Positions 52,083-60,324 of a stretch of 64,000 bases of DNA are shown one piece after another. Location: contig JABLXC010000007.1 of assembly GCA_013178185.1 (NCBI GenBank), positions 62,001-126,000 on the forward strand. Direction: 5' to 3'. Position 1 is the stretch's first letter. Every line of letters begins with the position of its first letter. The notes beneath the pieces are model-generated. The model was not told where the DNA came from, did no database searches, and worked only from the letters and a program-made list of their open reading frames with translations. A program made the translations under genes and the position numbers. This DNA is from Anaerolineae bacterium. GTDB lineage: Bacteria > Chloroflexota > Anaerolineae > Anaerolineales > Anaerolineaceae.

Positions 52083-53156
52083 TCACTCGTAAAAAACATC
52101 CACAACGGTGCCATTATCCTCTCTCCAATAGATGCTGTCAACTGGCACTACAGGAGTGGTCCAGCGATAAATCCAGCGGGCGGCTGTAGAGAGGCAATTG
52201 ATGCAGCCGTGGCTGCGAGGTTTTCCGAAATCATTGTGCCAGTAGGTGCCGTGAAAAGATATTCCACTGCGGGTAAGGTAGCAAACCCAGGGGACGCCAG
52301 GGAGGTCGTATGTTTTTGGGGCAGCCAGCCCGCCATCTGCCATGTGCCGGGAAGGCCGTTTGCGGTTGGTGATGTAGCGACCTGGCGGTGTCCGGAAATC
52401 CCCTTCACTAAAACGCGCCCCGGTTGCCACGCGGGTCATAAAGACGGGGATGTCGCCTTCGAAAGCAACCACGACTTGATCGTTCAACCGAATTTCCAGC
52501 CGCTTTTCTTCCATAGGGATATCGCTCGAAAGCGGGCTGATCTCCTCGGCGGTGATGGGGCGCATGTGGGTTGCGTCTACGAAGTAACTGAATGGAAATT
52601 GATCATCTGGGATGAGGTACCAGAACTTACCCTGGTCATCCTGTTTTACATCCACAATCCAATGTGTGGTGCTGTAATAAAAACGATAAGCAACGGATGT
52701 GGGAAACTTCGGATTCCAGATAGCATCCGTGTAGGGTACAGTTACTTCGGCGAGTTGTCCTTTTTCTGGGATTCGTTGGAGAACAGGATTGAGGTTGAGC
52801 TTTACCGGTTGGACACTTCCAGAGTGGACATAGCCTTCGTGGTTCATTTGGTACCAGACCCGGTTGTAACTTGGTTTGTCGTCGCCGATGGTGATGTCGG
52901 TAATTGGCAAGAGCAGATCTCTCCAATACATCTTAATAAATTTACCGGAGAAGGTCGGCGAATCGTAGAGAGTAACCCTGTTTTCCAAGACCCGGCCGAT
53001 GGGCATATCCGGCGAACCACTTTGGCTGGATGGCGGCGAGAAATCCAACTGAGAGAACCCCGGCATCATGAACAAAGAGAGCGCGCCTAATCCGGTAAGT
53101 TTTAAGAACTCTCGCCGTGTCATTTGATGATCAGGATCGAAAAGGAAGCCATCCAT
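52083..53156 (-). CDS. L,D-transpeptidase (YkuD) with Tat-type signal
   Basis: A 357-residue protein. A twin-arginine signal (MTRREFLKLTGLGALSLF) sits near residues 12-29, an SH3-like region follows, and the C-terminal YkuD domain is at about 235-357. The catalytic block is HGTYWHNDFGKPRSHGCINC, with the nucleophilic Cys in SHGC. It should form 3-3 cross-links or attach proteins to peptidoglycan outside the membrane. Tat export of an L,D-transpeptidase is less usual than Sec export. Next to another YkuD gene and an amidase. Confidence 0.9.
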   Translation of the reverse strand: MDGFLFDPDHQMTRREFLKLTGLGALSLFMMPGFSQLDFSPPSSQSGSPDMPIGRVLENRVTLYDSPTFSGKFIKMYWRDLLLPITDITIGDDKPSYNRVWYQMNHEGYVHSGSVQPVKLNLNPVLQRIPEKGQLAEVTVPYTDAIWNPKFPTSVAYRFYYSTTHWIVDVKQDDQGKFWYLIPDDQFPFSYFVDATHMRPITAEEISPLSSDIPMEEKRLEIRLNDQVVVAFEGDIPVFMTRVATGARFSEGDFRTPPGRYITNRKRPSRHMADGGLAAPKTYDLPGVPWVCYLTRSGISFHGTYWHNDFGKPRSHGCINCLSTAARWIYRWTTPVVPVDSIYWREDNGTVVDVFYE

Positions 53157-53170
53157 AGGATATTCGCAGT

Positions 53171-54262
53171 CTAATCGTGAACGTTAACCAATGTGCCAAT
53201 GGAAGCCCACTCATACAGCCAGGCAGCGTCGTCTGTACGCAGGTTTACGCAGCCGTGGCTCATGGGGGTTCCAAAGTTATTATGCCAATACGTGCCATGC
53301 AAGGCATACCCTCGATAAAAATACATGGCGTAGGGAACATTCGGGAGGTAATAATCCGGTCCGGCCATCGTGGAATAACGGTACTTGGCGTAGATTTGGA
53401 AATTACCCGTGACGGTTGGGTACATCCATGTTCCAGAGGAAATGATAAAACTGTTGATAAGCTGATCTCCCTCGTAGGCATACAACGTCTGCTGGCTGAG
53501 AACGACCTCAATCCACCTTTCACCACCGGTTGCTGCATTTGGCTGGCTGATATCAGGCTGCTCCGTGGGGGTCTCGGTCGGCAAAGGGGTAGGCGTCTCG
53601 GTTGGAGTTTCAGTTGGTGTTTCAGTGGGAGTTGGAGTGGCGGTAAAAGTTGGCGTATGGGTAGGCGTTGCTGTGGGGGTATGGGTGGGGGTTGTCGTTA
53701 GAGAAGGTTTGAACAAGGCTCCTTCTGGTTTTACAACGGGGCCGACCCCGGCCATAACCACCCAATTTTGGGACAACACCAACCACAAGGCAATGGCCAT
53801 GCACAACACGCCGCCAATCGCCAGCATGGAGAAGATGAGGGGGGTAATCAGGTTTGGTTTGCGCCTGGCTGCCTTTTTTGCGTTTTTCTGCGCTGGTAAA
53901 GCGGCTGCTTTTATGAGGGAAATTTTAGAGGTATCCTCGATGGCGCGTTCCCCCGCAAGCGTGCGGATTGGGCTGGTTTGGTCCTGAAGAAACCTTGCCT
54001 TCCGTTTGCGTTGTAGCGCCCAGCGAATGCCCTGCCTGGCGCGCGAACTGGCAGGATTGGCTTCCAGGGCGCGCTTTAAGAATTGCAGACTCGCATCAGG
54101 CGGAGACAATGCTGCCAGGATCAACCAGGCTTCTTCCAGCGAGGCATCTTTCAGGGCGGCATAACCCGCAAGTTGGTATGCTCTCTGGCGCTCGCCGTTC
54201 TGAAGAGCTTTTTTTGCCAGGTTCAGGGCATTCAGAGCGGAGAGACGTCCGGGATCGGTCAT
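53171..54262 (-). CDS. Membrane-anchored L,D-transpeptidase (YkuD) with helical cytoplasmic part
   Basis: A 363-residue protein. Residues 1-95 are TPR-like and basic, and one membrane segment lies near 140-165. A Thr/Pro/Glu stalk of repeated TPTETPTE units spans about 185-235. The YkuD domain (about 245-363) has HGTYWHNNFGTPMSHGCVNL. The inside-out arrangement implies that the N-terminal part stays in the cytoplasm and could bind a partner. Coupled to the amidase gene by a four-base overlap. Confidence 0.9.
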   Translation of the reverse strand: MTDPGRLSALNALNLAKKALQNGERQRAYQLAGYAALKDASLEEAWLILAALSPPDASLQFLKRALEANPASSRARQGIRWALQRKRKARFLQDQTSPIRTLAGERAIEDTSKISLIKAAALPAQKNAKKAARRKPNLITPLIFSMLAIGGVLCMAIALWLVLSQNWVVMAGVGPVVKPEGALFKPSLTTTPTHTPTATPTHTPTFTATPTPTETPTETPTETPTPLPTETPTEQPDISQPNAATGGERWIEVVLSQQTLYAYEGDQLINSFIISSGTWMYPTVTGNFQIYAKYRYSTMAGPDYYLPNVPYAMYFYRGYALHGTYWHNNFGTPMSHGCVNLRTDDAAWLYEWASIGTLVNVHD

Positions 54263-55083
54263 TGAGACAATAAATCGGGGGCTGGGATGGATTCGTTGTT
54301 GAGATAACAGAGAATGCCGGCGACTACTCCTTCGGCAACAAGGGCGGGCTGTTTGGTGAGGATGTCCTTATCCAGATTGAGAAAACCGGTTTCGATGATT
54401 GCAGCAGGCGTGGCAGCGTTGATTTCGTTGAAAGTGTGGTAATCGCTCATATCCTTTGTGACGGTGTTGCGGTGGTATCTCAGGTTGGTTTTTTCCTGGT
54501 AACGCACCACCAGACAATTGGTTAACCGGCTGGCTTTTTCAGGATAGGCTGTTTCGATTGCCGCAGAAACTTTGAAACCGGTGGCGTCTTCGTAATACTC
54601 GCAGGAGTCGTTGTGAATGGATACCAAAGCAGCGGCCTGATAACCAAATAACCTTTTATCGAATTCTTCCAGGAGATCAACGTCGTATCCCAAAGCGATG
54701 AGCTGCTGCCGAACCAGGCCTGCAATTTGAAGGTTGACATCTACTTCGCGAAGGCCGTCGCTGCAGACTGCTCCTGGATCGCCTTCTTTCCCCGAATGGC
54801 CGGCGACAATCCCTATCTTGATTTTTGCCGGGGGAGAAGTAGGCTGGGGTGTAAGGGGTTCTTCCTGCGGCGCCTGGCGAGTGGCCTGGGCAGAGATCAG
54901 CAGCTCTCCGACGCGACGGTTTGAAAAGAGATTGCCTGGCGTCCACAGCGTCAGGAGAGATGCCATGATGACCGCAACGCTAACGACGGTTTGGATAGCT
55001 CCCAAAGTACTGAAACTGGGTTGAGGGTTTTTTGGGGGCGGCGTGGTTTTGTTTTTGGGTCCTAACACAATTGGTTCGTTCAT
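54259..55083 (-). CDS. N-acetylmuramoyl-L-alanine amidase (Amidase_3)
   Basis: A 274-residue protein with one N-terminal membrane segment (about 30-50) and a Pro-rich linker. The zinc amidase domain has ligands in VAGHSG, LREVDVN and SIHNDSC and the catalytic Glu in IETGFLNL. It cuts the bond between muramic acid and the peptide stem. It is first in an operon with two L,D-transpeptidases, so the set probably remodels the wall together. Confidence 0.9.
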   Translation of the reverse strand: MNEPIVLGPKNKTTPPPKNPQPSFSTLGAIQTVVSVAVIMASLLTLWTPGNLFSNRRVGELLISAQATRQAPQEEPLTPQPTSPPAKIKIGIVAGHSGKEGDPGAVCSDGLREVDVNLQIAGLVRQQLIALGYDVDLLEEFDKRLFGYQAAALVSIHNDSCEYYEDATGFKVSAAIETAYPEKASRLTNCLVVRYQEKTNLRYHRNTVTKDMSDYHTFNEINAATPAAIIETGFLNLDKDILTKQPALVAEGVVAGILCYLNNESIPAPDLLSQ

Positions 55084-55196
55084 AAGTTGTCAAAAAAGGT
55101 TACAATAAATTTGGAAAACAGGATCATTCAGACTGCTAGAGATAAGTATAAACGAGTTAAGAGGATCGTTGCAAATGCTTGTTTGGAGATTATTCG

Positions 55197-55682
55197 ATGA
55201 CGACTCATGGTGATTTACTACGTCAGGCTATGCGGCGGTGGACAACCGGCGTTTGTGTTGTCACCTGTCGGGCAGGAGACCAGCAGCATGGCATGACGGT
55301 CAATTCCTTTACATCCGTTTCTCTTGAACCTCCTATGGTCACGGTGACCCTTGCTCATAAAACCCGAACTTATCACTTGGTGAGTCAATCTGGCGTTTTT
55401 GGGGTAACGATCTTGAACCAGCGCCAGAGAGAAATTGCAGATATTTTTTCTGGAAAGGTTCCGGAACAGGCAGGCCGTTTTGAAAAAGTGGAGACATTTG
55501 TCTTATCAACAGGAGCCCCTTTTCTTTCTGGCGGCCTGGCGTTTTTGGACTGCCTGGTTCGGCATATTTTTCCAATGACCAGTTCGACCCTTTTTGTTGG
55601 CGAGGTGATTGCAGTTCAGTATGCAGACCTGGGTGAGCCGTTGGTGTATCATAATCGTTTGTATCAGAGGTTAGCGCCATGA
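55197..55682 (+). CDS. Flavin reductase-like domain protein
   Basis: The ATG at 55197 (MTTHGDLLRQAMRRWTTGVC) has TGGAG upstream; an earlier in-frame start at 55179 lacks one. The 161-residue product has the FMN-binding GMTVNSFTSVSLEPPMV and a LFVGEVIAV end, as in small NAD(P)H:flavin oxidoreductases. It could supply reduced flavin to a monooxygenase or act on its own. Its stop overlaps the AMMECR1 start (ATGA). Confidence 0.88.
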   Translation: MTTHGDLLRQAMRRWTTGVCVVTCRAGDQQHGMTVNSFTSVSLEPPMVTVTLAHKTRTYHLVSQSGVFGVTILNQRQREIADIFSGKVPEQAGRFEKVETFVLSTGAPFLSGGLAFLDCLVRHIFPMTSSTLFVGEVIAVQYADLGEPLVYHNRLYQRLAP

Positions 55683-56257
55683 TGTTTGAAAAACTGTCGG
55701 AGAGTGATAAAAAAATTTTGCTGAAACTGGCTCGGCAGTCGATTATCCTTGCTGTTGGGGGAAAACCGCTGCCCCATTTGGATCTGAGTTTGTATTCGCC
55801 TGTGTTGCAGTCGGATGGTGCTTCCTTTGTCACCCTGACGGAAGGGGGTGAACTGCGCGGCTGTATTGGCACGTTGGAGCCTTACCAACCGCTGGTGCAA
55901 GATGTGTGCGAGCATGCGGTCGCCGCCGCTTTGCATGATTATCGTTTTCCCCCGTTACAGCCTTCCGAAATTCCTCTCATAAAGATTGAAATATCCAGGC
56001 TAACTCTGCCTCAACCAGTCCGATATGAAAATCCCCTGGACTTACCCAGTCTTTTGCGTCCCAACATAGACGGCGTGACGCTGCGGGATGGGTTTCGCCG
56101 CGCAACCTTTCTGCCCCAGGTATGGGAAAAAATTCCAGAACCTTATGATTTTCTTGGGCATTTATGCCAGAAAATGGGGGCTCCTTCTGATCTCTGGCAG
56201 AAGAAGGTTCTATCAGTATCGATTTATCAGGTTGAAGAATTTCGCGAAGAAGAGTAG
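55679..56257 (+). CDS. AMMECR1-domain protein
   Basis: A 192-residue protein with the family signature ELRGCIGTLEP near residue 60 and ALHDYRFPPL, EISRLTLPQPV and LPQVWEK segments. The family is widespread, often with Memo and a radical SAM protein, but neither is beside it here. Function is undetermined; the conserved Cys and surrounding loop suggest a catalytic or binding site. Coupled to the flavin reductase gene. Confidence 0.88.
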   Translation: MMFEKLSESDKKILLKLARQSIILAVGGKPLPHLDLSLYSPVLQSDGASFVTLTEGGELRGCIGTLEPYQPLVQDVCEHAVAAALHDYRFPPLQPSEIPLIKIEISRLTLPQPVRYENPLDLPSLLRPNIDGVTLRDGFRRATFLPQVWEKIPEPYDFLGHLCQKMGAPSDLWQKKVLSVSIYQVEEFREEE

Positions 56258-56271
56258 CTTAAAAATCAGAC

Positions 56272-56300
56272 CACCGGCGATTTGTCGCCGGTGATCTTTT
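56272..56300 (+). terminator. Intrinsic terminator after the AMMECR1 gene
   Basis: CACCGGCGA/TCGCCGGTG stem with a TTTG loop, then ATCTTTT. Confidence 0.85.
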
Positions 56301-56347
56301 ATGGGTTTTGCTTCTTTCTTCTCTAATACAGAGGGAATGAAGAAAAT

Positions 56348-57007
56348 CTATGCTACGCCAAGTTTTTGGGTTGCTTCTTTGTAAGCCTGACCGATGAAAT
56401 GGCCCATCACAGCCAGGCCATATGCCTGGGTAACAACAACACCGATAATACAAGCGATCAATCCCAAAGGAGCAATGATACCAACGAGGAGGTTGCCGAC
56501 CAGGACAAGCAGGTAGGCGACCGGCGCTGCTTTCACAAGTGCGAAAACTTCGCCAAACCGCAACCCTGCCCCCAATTGATTTTTGGAGACAAAGTTCCCC
56601 ATCGCAGCCGGGAGCATGAGGGCCAGAAAGATGCTGTAGATGAGCAAAAGCCCACCGCAGCAAACGCTCACGGCGATCATGACATAGCTAAAGGTGTCCT
56701 GATCCATCTGAAGAGAGGCACCAAGCGGGCCGATAAGCTGCAAGGGCAGTTGAAGGATGATAACGGGAATGGAGTAAACCAGTGCAATTACCCAGGCCTG
56801 GAAGCCTTTTCCAAGAAAACCACCAAAATCAATCTCTGGGAGCAGTTCTGGTTCGCCTTTGATGACCCGGCGGCTCATCTCCAATCCCCAGCCGAACAGG
56901 TATAATTGTCCCAGTATGGGGATCAGCCCGATCAACCCAGTAATTGCTACTTTCTTAAGCCAATCCGGGTCCTTGAATACATAACTGAAAGCGCGTCCGA
57001 ATTCCAT
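56348..57007 (-). CDS. DUF4013 membrane protein
   Basis: A 219-residue protein with four or five membrane helices and the DUF4013 start (FSYVFKDPDWLKKVAITGLIGLIPILG, GWGLEMSRRVI). The role is unknown. It is a single-gene unit with AAGGAG before the ATG. The 57008-57178 gap upstream is A/T-rich with no strong feature. Confidence 0.85.
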   Translation of the reverse strand: MEFGRAFSYVFKDPDWLKKVAITGLIGLIPILGQLYLFGWGLEMSRRVIKGEPELLPEIDFGGFLGKGFQAWVIALVYSIPVIILQLPLQLIGPLGASLQMDQDTFSYVMIAVSVCCGGLLLIYSIFLALMLPAAMGNFVSKNQLGAGLRFGEVFALVKAAPVAYLLVLVGNLLVGIIAPLGLIACIIGVVVTQAYGLAVMGHFIGQAYKEATQKLGVA

Positions 57008-57178
57008 AATGAACTCCTTTATTAGGATTGAATAAATGGAAAAGCACGATTGATTTGAGTTTCCCTACCTCTTAATCAAAGATAATATACCTAAATTTAC
57101 CCAAAAATACAAGTCAGTGCCCTGAAAACTTGCAGATACTTTAAGTGATCGTCAGATTGAGGCGATGAAACCTGACTG

Positions 57179-57445
57179 TCAGAAATGAGTGTATTGATCG
57201 ACTTTTAACACAAAAATGACAGCTTTTTTCTCTTCGGATTCTACGGGAGCGGCAGCTTTTTCACGGATAATTTTTAAGGCGTCTTCGACCAGATGGTCTT
57301 CCAGGCCAATGAGCAATGTAGAATGCCCTCGCCGGAGGAACCCCCCCGTAGATGCAATTTGCGTCACCCGTAGATTAGCCGAAGTAAGGGCATGTGAGAT
57401 TGCTTCTGTGGCTGTATCATGGACAATGGCGACAATTAGTTTCAT
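57179..57445 (-). CDS. PII-like cyclic di-AMP receptor, DarA family, copy 2
   Basis: The ATG at 57445 (MKLIVAIVHD) lies seven bases after AGGAGG; the ATG at 57451 is too close to it. The product of 88 residues has the family segment IASTGGFLRRGHSTLLIGLED. DarA/PstA proteins bind cyclic di-AMP through this T-loop region. It directly follows and overlaps a second gene of the same family. Confidence 0.85.
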   Translation of the reverse strand: MKLIVAIVHDTATEAISHALTSANLRVTQIASTGGFLRRGHSTLLIGLEDHLVEDALKIIREKAAAPVESEEKKAVIFVLKVDQYTHF

Positions 57446-57447
57446 GC

Positions 57448-57786
57448 TCATACCTCCTCGTAATGCTCTACTTCCACAACAAAGATGGTAGCGCCGCCAA
57501 TGCTAATTGGAGTTGGAGTCGGAAGCGGCAGCGGAGCGCTCTCTAACGGTACTGCAATGTATTCAATACGCTGGCGGCAAGTTTCTTGAAGGACCTCTAG
57601 CACCTGAGTAATTTTTGATGAGGAAGTGCCAATCAATAATGTCGTATTTTTCCTCCCCAAAAACCCCCCGATGCTGGAAAGTTGTTCAGAAGTCGCCCCA
57701 AATTTTTTCAAGCCATTCTGAGCGCTTTCGGCATCCTGCGCCTGAATGACAGCTACTAACAAGAGGTCATATTTTTTTTCGCCCAC
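57448..57786 (-). CDS. PII-like cyclic di-AMP receptor, DarA family, copy 1
   Basis: A 112-residue protein with LSSIGGFLGRKNTTLLIG, the same core as the downstream gene, plus a longer Pro/Thr-rich loop (APLPLPTPTPIS) before the last strand (IFVVEVEHYEEV). Ligand binding is expected from the family. The two genes overlap and probably arose by duplication; the different loops suggest different partners, or a hetero-oligomer. Confidence 0.8.
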   Translation of the reverse strand: MGEKKYDLLLVAVIQAQDAESAQNGLKKFGATSEQLSSIGGFLGRKNTTLLIGTSSSKITQVLEVLQETCRQRIEYIAVPLESAPLPLPTPTPISIGGATIFVVEVEHYEEV

Positions 57787-57792
57787 CGCTCG

Positions 57793-60186
57793 TTAAATCC
57801 TCCTTTCAAGCGTTGAATTTTCGACAAGAACGACCCTGTGAGTCTTGGGGCCTTTGACAGAAATGGTCTGCCCGCTCAAAAAAGTGACAACGCTGTCTTG
57901 CTGATGTCGTGTGATCGATGTTCCTTTATATTTTACCGTAATTGGCCATGGAAATGGATTAATGCCCGACAGTATGATCTCCTTTTCGGAGATGACTTTT
58001 ACGCCAAGCACTTTTAGGAAAAGCCCCACCGGCGCCAAGCCACGTAAGTGATTTCGTTCTCCGTTTGGAAGGCCATTTTGGGCGTTGAAATGTTCGCGAA
58101 AAGTTTGAGATTTCTTGAGTGTAACAACGATTGCGTCCAGAATCCGGCTGACCAGATTGGCGGCTTCGTGATGGTAGCCGTAATTCATCAGCCCTTCTGC
58201 CAAGTACAAATTCCAGACCAGGTAAGTGTTGAGTAAATAGGGTTCGGCAACTTCTTTCCCTTTGACTGGAATGAGAGGCACTCCAAACTGCTGGAAAAAA
58301 TTTTTAGTAAAAGCTTTTTTTACCATTTCTGCTGCCTGTTTTTTGGTTGCCATGCCTGCCCACAGCGGCAAAAACAGGCTGATGTCTTGCATGGATAGAT
58401 CAGCAGTCAGGATTTGCCCTTGATCATCCTCGCCAAGACCCTGCACTTCTACCTTGCTTATTTTTTTGTAGAGGGAAGCGGTGGTTGCGCGGGCAATGCC
58501 GTTCGCCCAGGTGAAATGGCTGGCCGGAAGGGTCTCGCAAATTTCCCCTTTATCATCCTGGCCATGAATTGTGATGGTAACAGGCCGGGTAACTTGCTCC
58601 TTGCAACGAACATGAATTACTAATCGTTGAGGCGTTCGCAGGACGCGCTTTGAGCGATAAGTCCCTGAACCCTTAAAGGAAATCCAGGAAATACTTTTAT
58701 GGCTCTGATGGGTCTGGTAATCACGGTAGTGGAAGATCCCCTGGGATGAATCCCAGCTTTTTGAGAGTTCCCGTTTGAGACTGGCCATCTTTTTTGTAAG
58801 CGGATCAACGGCTTCTATATGGCCGGTCAATCTGGCGATTTGGATCAAGCTTTTGGCTTCGCGGTAGAGAAAGGCTGCCAGAGAGGGACATTCTAGGGTG
58901 GAGATATCCAGCCCTTGCGATTCTTCATGCCAGCGGTCATAGATTGGCGCATCCTCAAGCCCGGCCTGAATGGGATGATCCCATTCAGGAAAGCTATCTC
59001 CATCCCGGTCGTGTTCACTGGCGAACCACAGGTTGAAGAATTTGAGAAAAGCTGGGAAGAGTTTGCTCAGCCATTCAATATTGGCATTATGTTGATAGAT
59101 TTGAACAGCCAGGGTTGCCAGCAATGGTGGGGCAAGGCGGCGGGTTCGCTGTCCGGCCAGACCTGGTTTGAGGTCTATAAAGCCATCTTGTTCCTGCGTT
59201 TCCAGGAAGTTTTGAAGCATTCCTTCCATCCCTTCCAAATTCCCCGGCAGCAGGACGTTGGCAAGATAATATAAATCCTGAGGTGTCTGGCCGTTCCAAA
59301 GATACGAGTAGTCGCTGCCATCGCCGCGACTGGAAAAGCCATGATCTGGAAGCCGGCTTAAAACAAATGAGGAATGGGGTAGATTTTGGTTGCCCGGAAA
59401 GACGAGGCTCAGGGCGGTTTTTTGTGAAAGGCTGAGGGCGGCATCCCAATCGGGTTGCCCGGTGGTAATCTCAATTGTTTGGCGGGCATTTGTTAGCTCG
59501 ATTCGAGCAACTTCAGCTTCCCACGAACAGGTGGCAGCCTGGCGAGCTAATTCAAAAGCTGAAGATGAAGTCCTCTGCGCAGAGAAGCCCCAGGTAAAAG
59601 CACGTTCGATTCCTGGAAACAACTCAAGATCATGAACTAAACCTGGCAGCGAGCTGGCGCCGGGCTCAGGATTGCCGCTCACAAAGAAGACGGCGTAAAC
59701 TCCGCCGCTTTGCCCATACAGGCTGCCTCGTTCGTAGGGGAGCATATTCTGGCCGTCCGCGAGGGGATTGAGGAGGGCGCACCATTCCAGCCGCAGGACC
59801 TCGGTTGACAGGGCGTGATTTGTCAAACGGATCTTGCCCGCAACGGTTTGTGAATCGATCACGCGATATTCCAACACGGTATCGATCTCTGCGCAAGGGG
59901 AAAACGAAAAGGCAAGATAATTTGGAAAAAAACTCGTCAACGCAGGAGGGCGGCGATAGTTGGCGGGGTCGCTAAAAACTTGATTTCGACATATAAACCT
60001 TGGGAACAACCGCATCCACCGGCAGCGAAGCCCTAGAGTGGATTGAAGGAGAAAAGAAGGTGGGTCGCCGCCAGAGGGAATAATTTCCCATATCTGGTCA
60101 TTTGTGTAGGAAGGCTGGCATAGGCGCGCATCAGCAGCCAGGATTAAGTTGAGAGGGTCACCGTATCCCAGGTTCCATTTCCTCAT
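57793..60186 (-). CDS. Six-hairpin glycosidase (GH63/GH15-like)
   Basis: A 797-residue protein without a signal peptide. The N-terminal half (1-250) is beta-rich. The rest is an alpha/alpha six-hairpin barrel with YLWNGQTPQDLYYLANVLLPG near 310, EWDHPIQAGLEDAPIYDRWH near 410 and a C-terminal segment LYLAEGLMNYGYHHEAANLV ... FREHFNAQNGLPNG. These resemble GH63 and related trimming or storage-glycan glycosidases. Candidate acids are Asp/Glu in DGSDYSYLWNG and in REHFNAQNG. Substrate unknown; likely cytoplasmic. Confidence 0.75.
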   Translation of the reverse strand: MRKWNLGYGDPLNLILAADARLCQPSYTNDQIWEIIPSGGDPPSFLLQSTLGLRCRWMRLFPRFICRNQVFSDPANYRRPPALTSFFPNYLAFSFSPCAEIDTVLEYRVIDSQTVAGKIRLTNHALSTEVLRLEWCALLNPLADGQNMLPYERGSLYGQSGGVYAVFFVSGNPEPGASSLPGLVHDLELFPGIERAFTWGFSAQRTSSSAFELARQAATCSWEAEVARIELTNARQTIEITTGQPDWDAALSLSQKTALSLVFPGNQNLPHSSFVLSRLPDHGFSSRGDGSDYSYLWNGQTPQDLYYLANVLLPGNLEGMEGMLQNFLETQEQDGFIDLKPGLAGQRTRRLAPPLLATLAVQIYQHNANIEWLSKLFPAFLKFFNLWFASEHDRDGDSFPEWDHPIQAGLEDAPIYDRWHEESQGLDISTLECPSLAAFLYREAKSLIQIARLTGHIEAVDPLTKKMASLKRELSKSWDSSQGIFHYRDYQTHQSHKSISWISFKGSGTYRSKRVLRTPQRLVIHVRCKEQVTRPVTITIHGQDDKGEICETLPASHFTWANGIARATTASLYKKISKVEVQGLGEDDQGQILTADLSMQDISLFLPLWAGMATKKQAAEMVKKAFTKNFFQQFGVPLIPVKGKEVAEPYLLNTYLVWNLYLAEGLMNYGYHHEAANLVSRILDAIVVTLKKSQTFREHFNAQNGLPNGERNHLRGLAPVGLFLKVLGVKVISEKEIILSGINPFPWPITVKYKGTSITRHQQDSVVTFLSGQTISVKGPKTHRVVLVENSTLERRI

Positions 60187-60324
60187 AGTCTGATTTTAAA
60201 GGTTTCCTTTTGGTGGGTCAATCAATTTTCTAAGAATAACGAGGATAACCGTCTGAACGCAATGATTTATGCTAGAATTTGAAAGGTATGAAAAAAATCT
60301 TTAGAAATTTAGCGATGTGCACGT

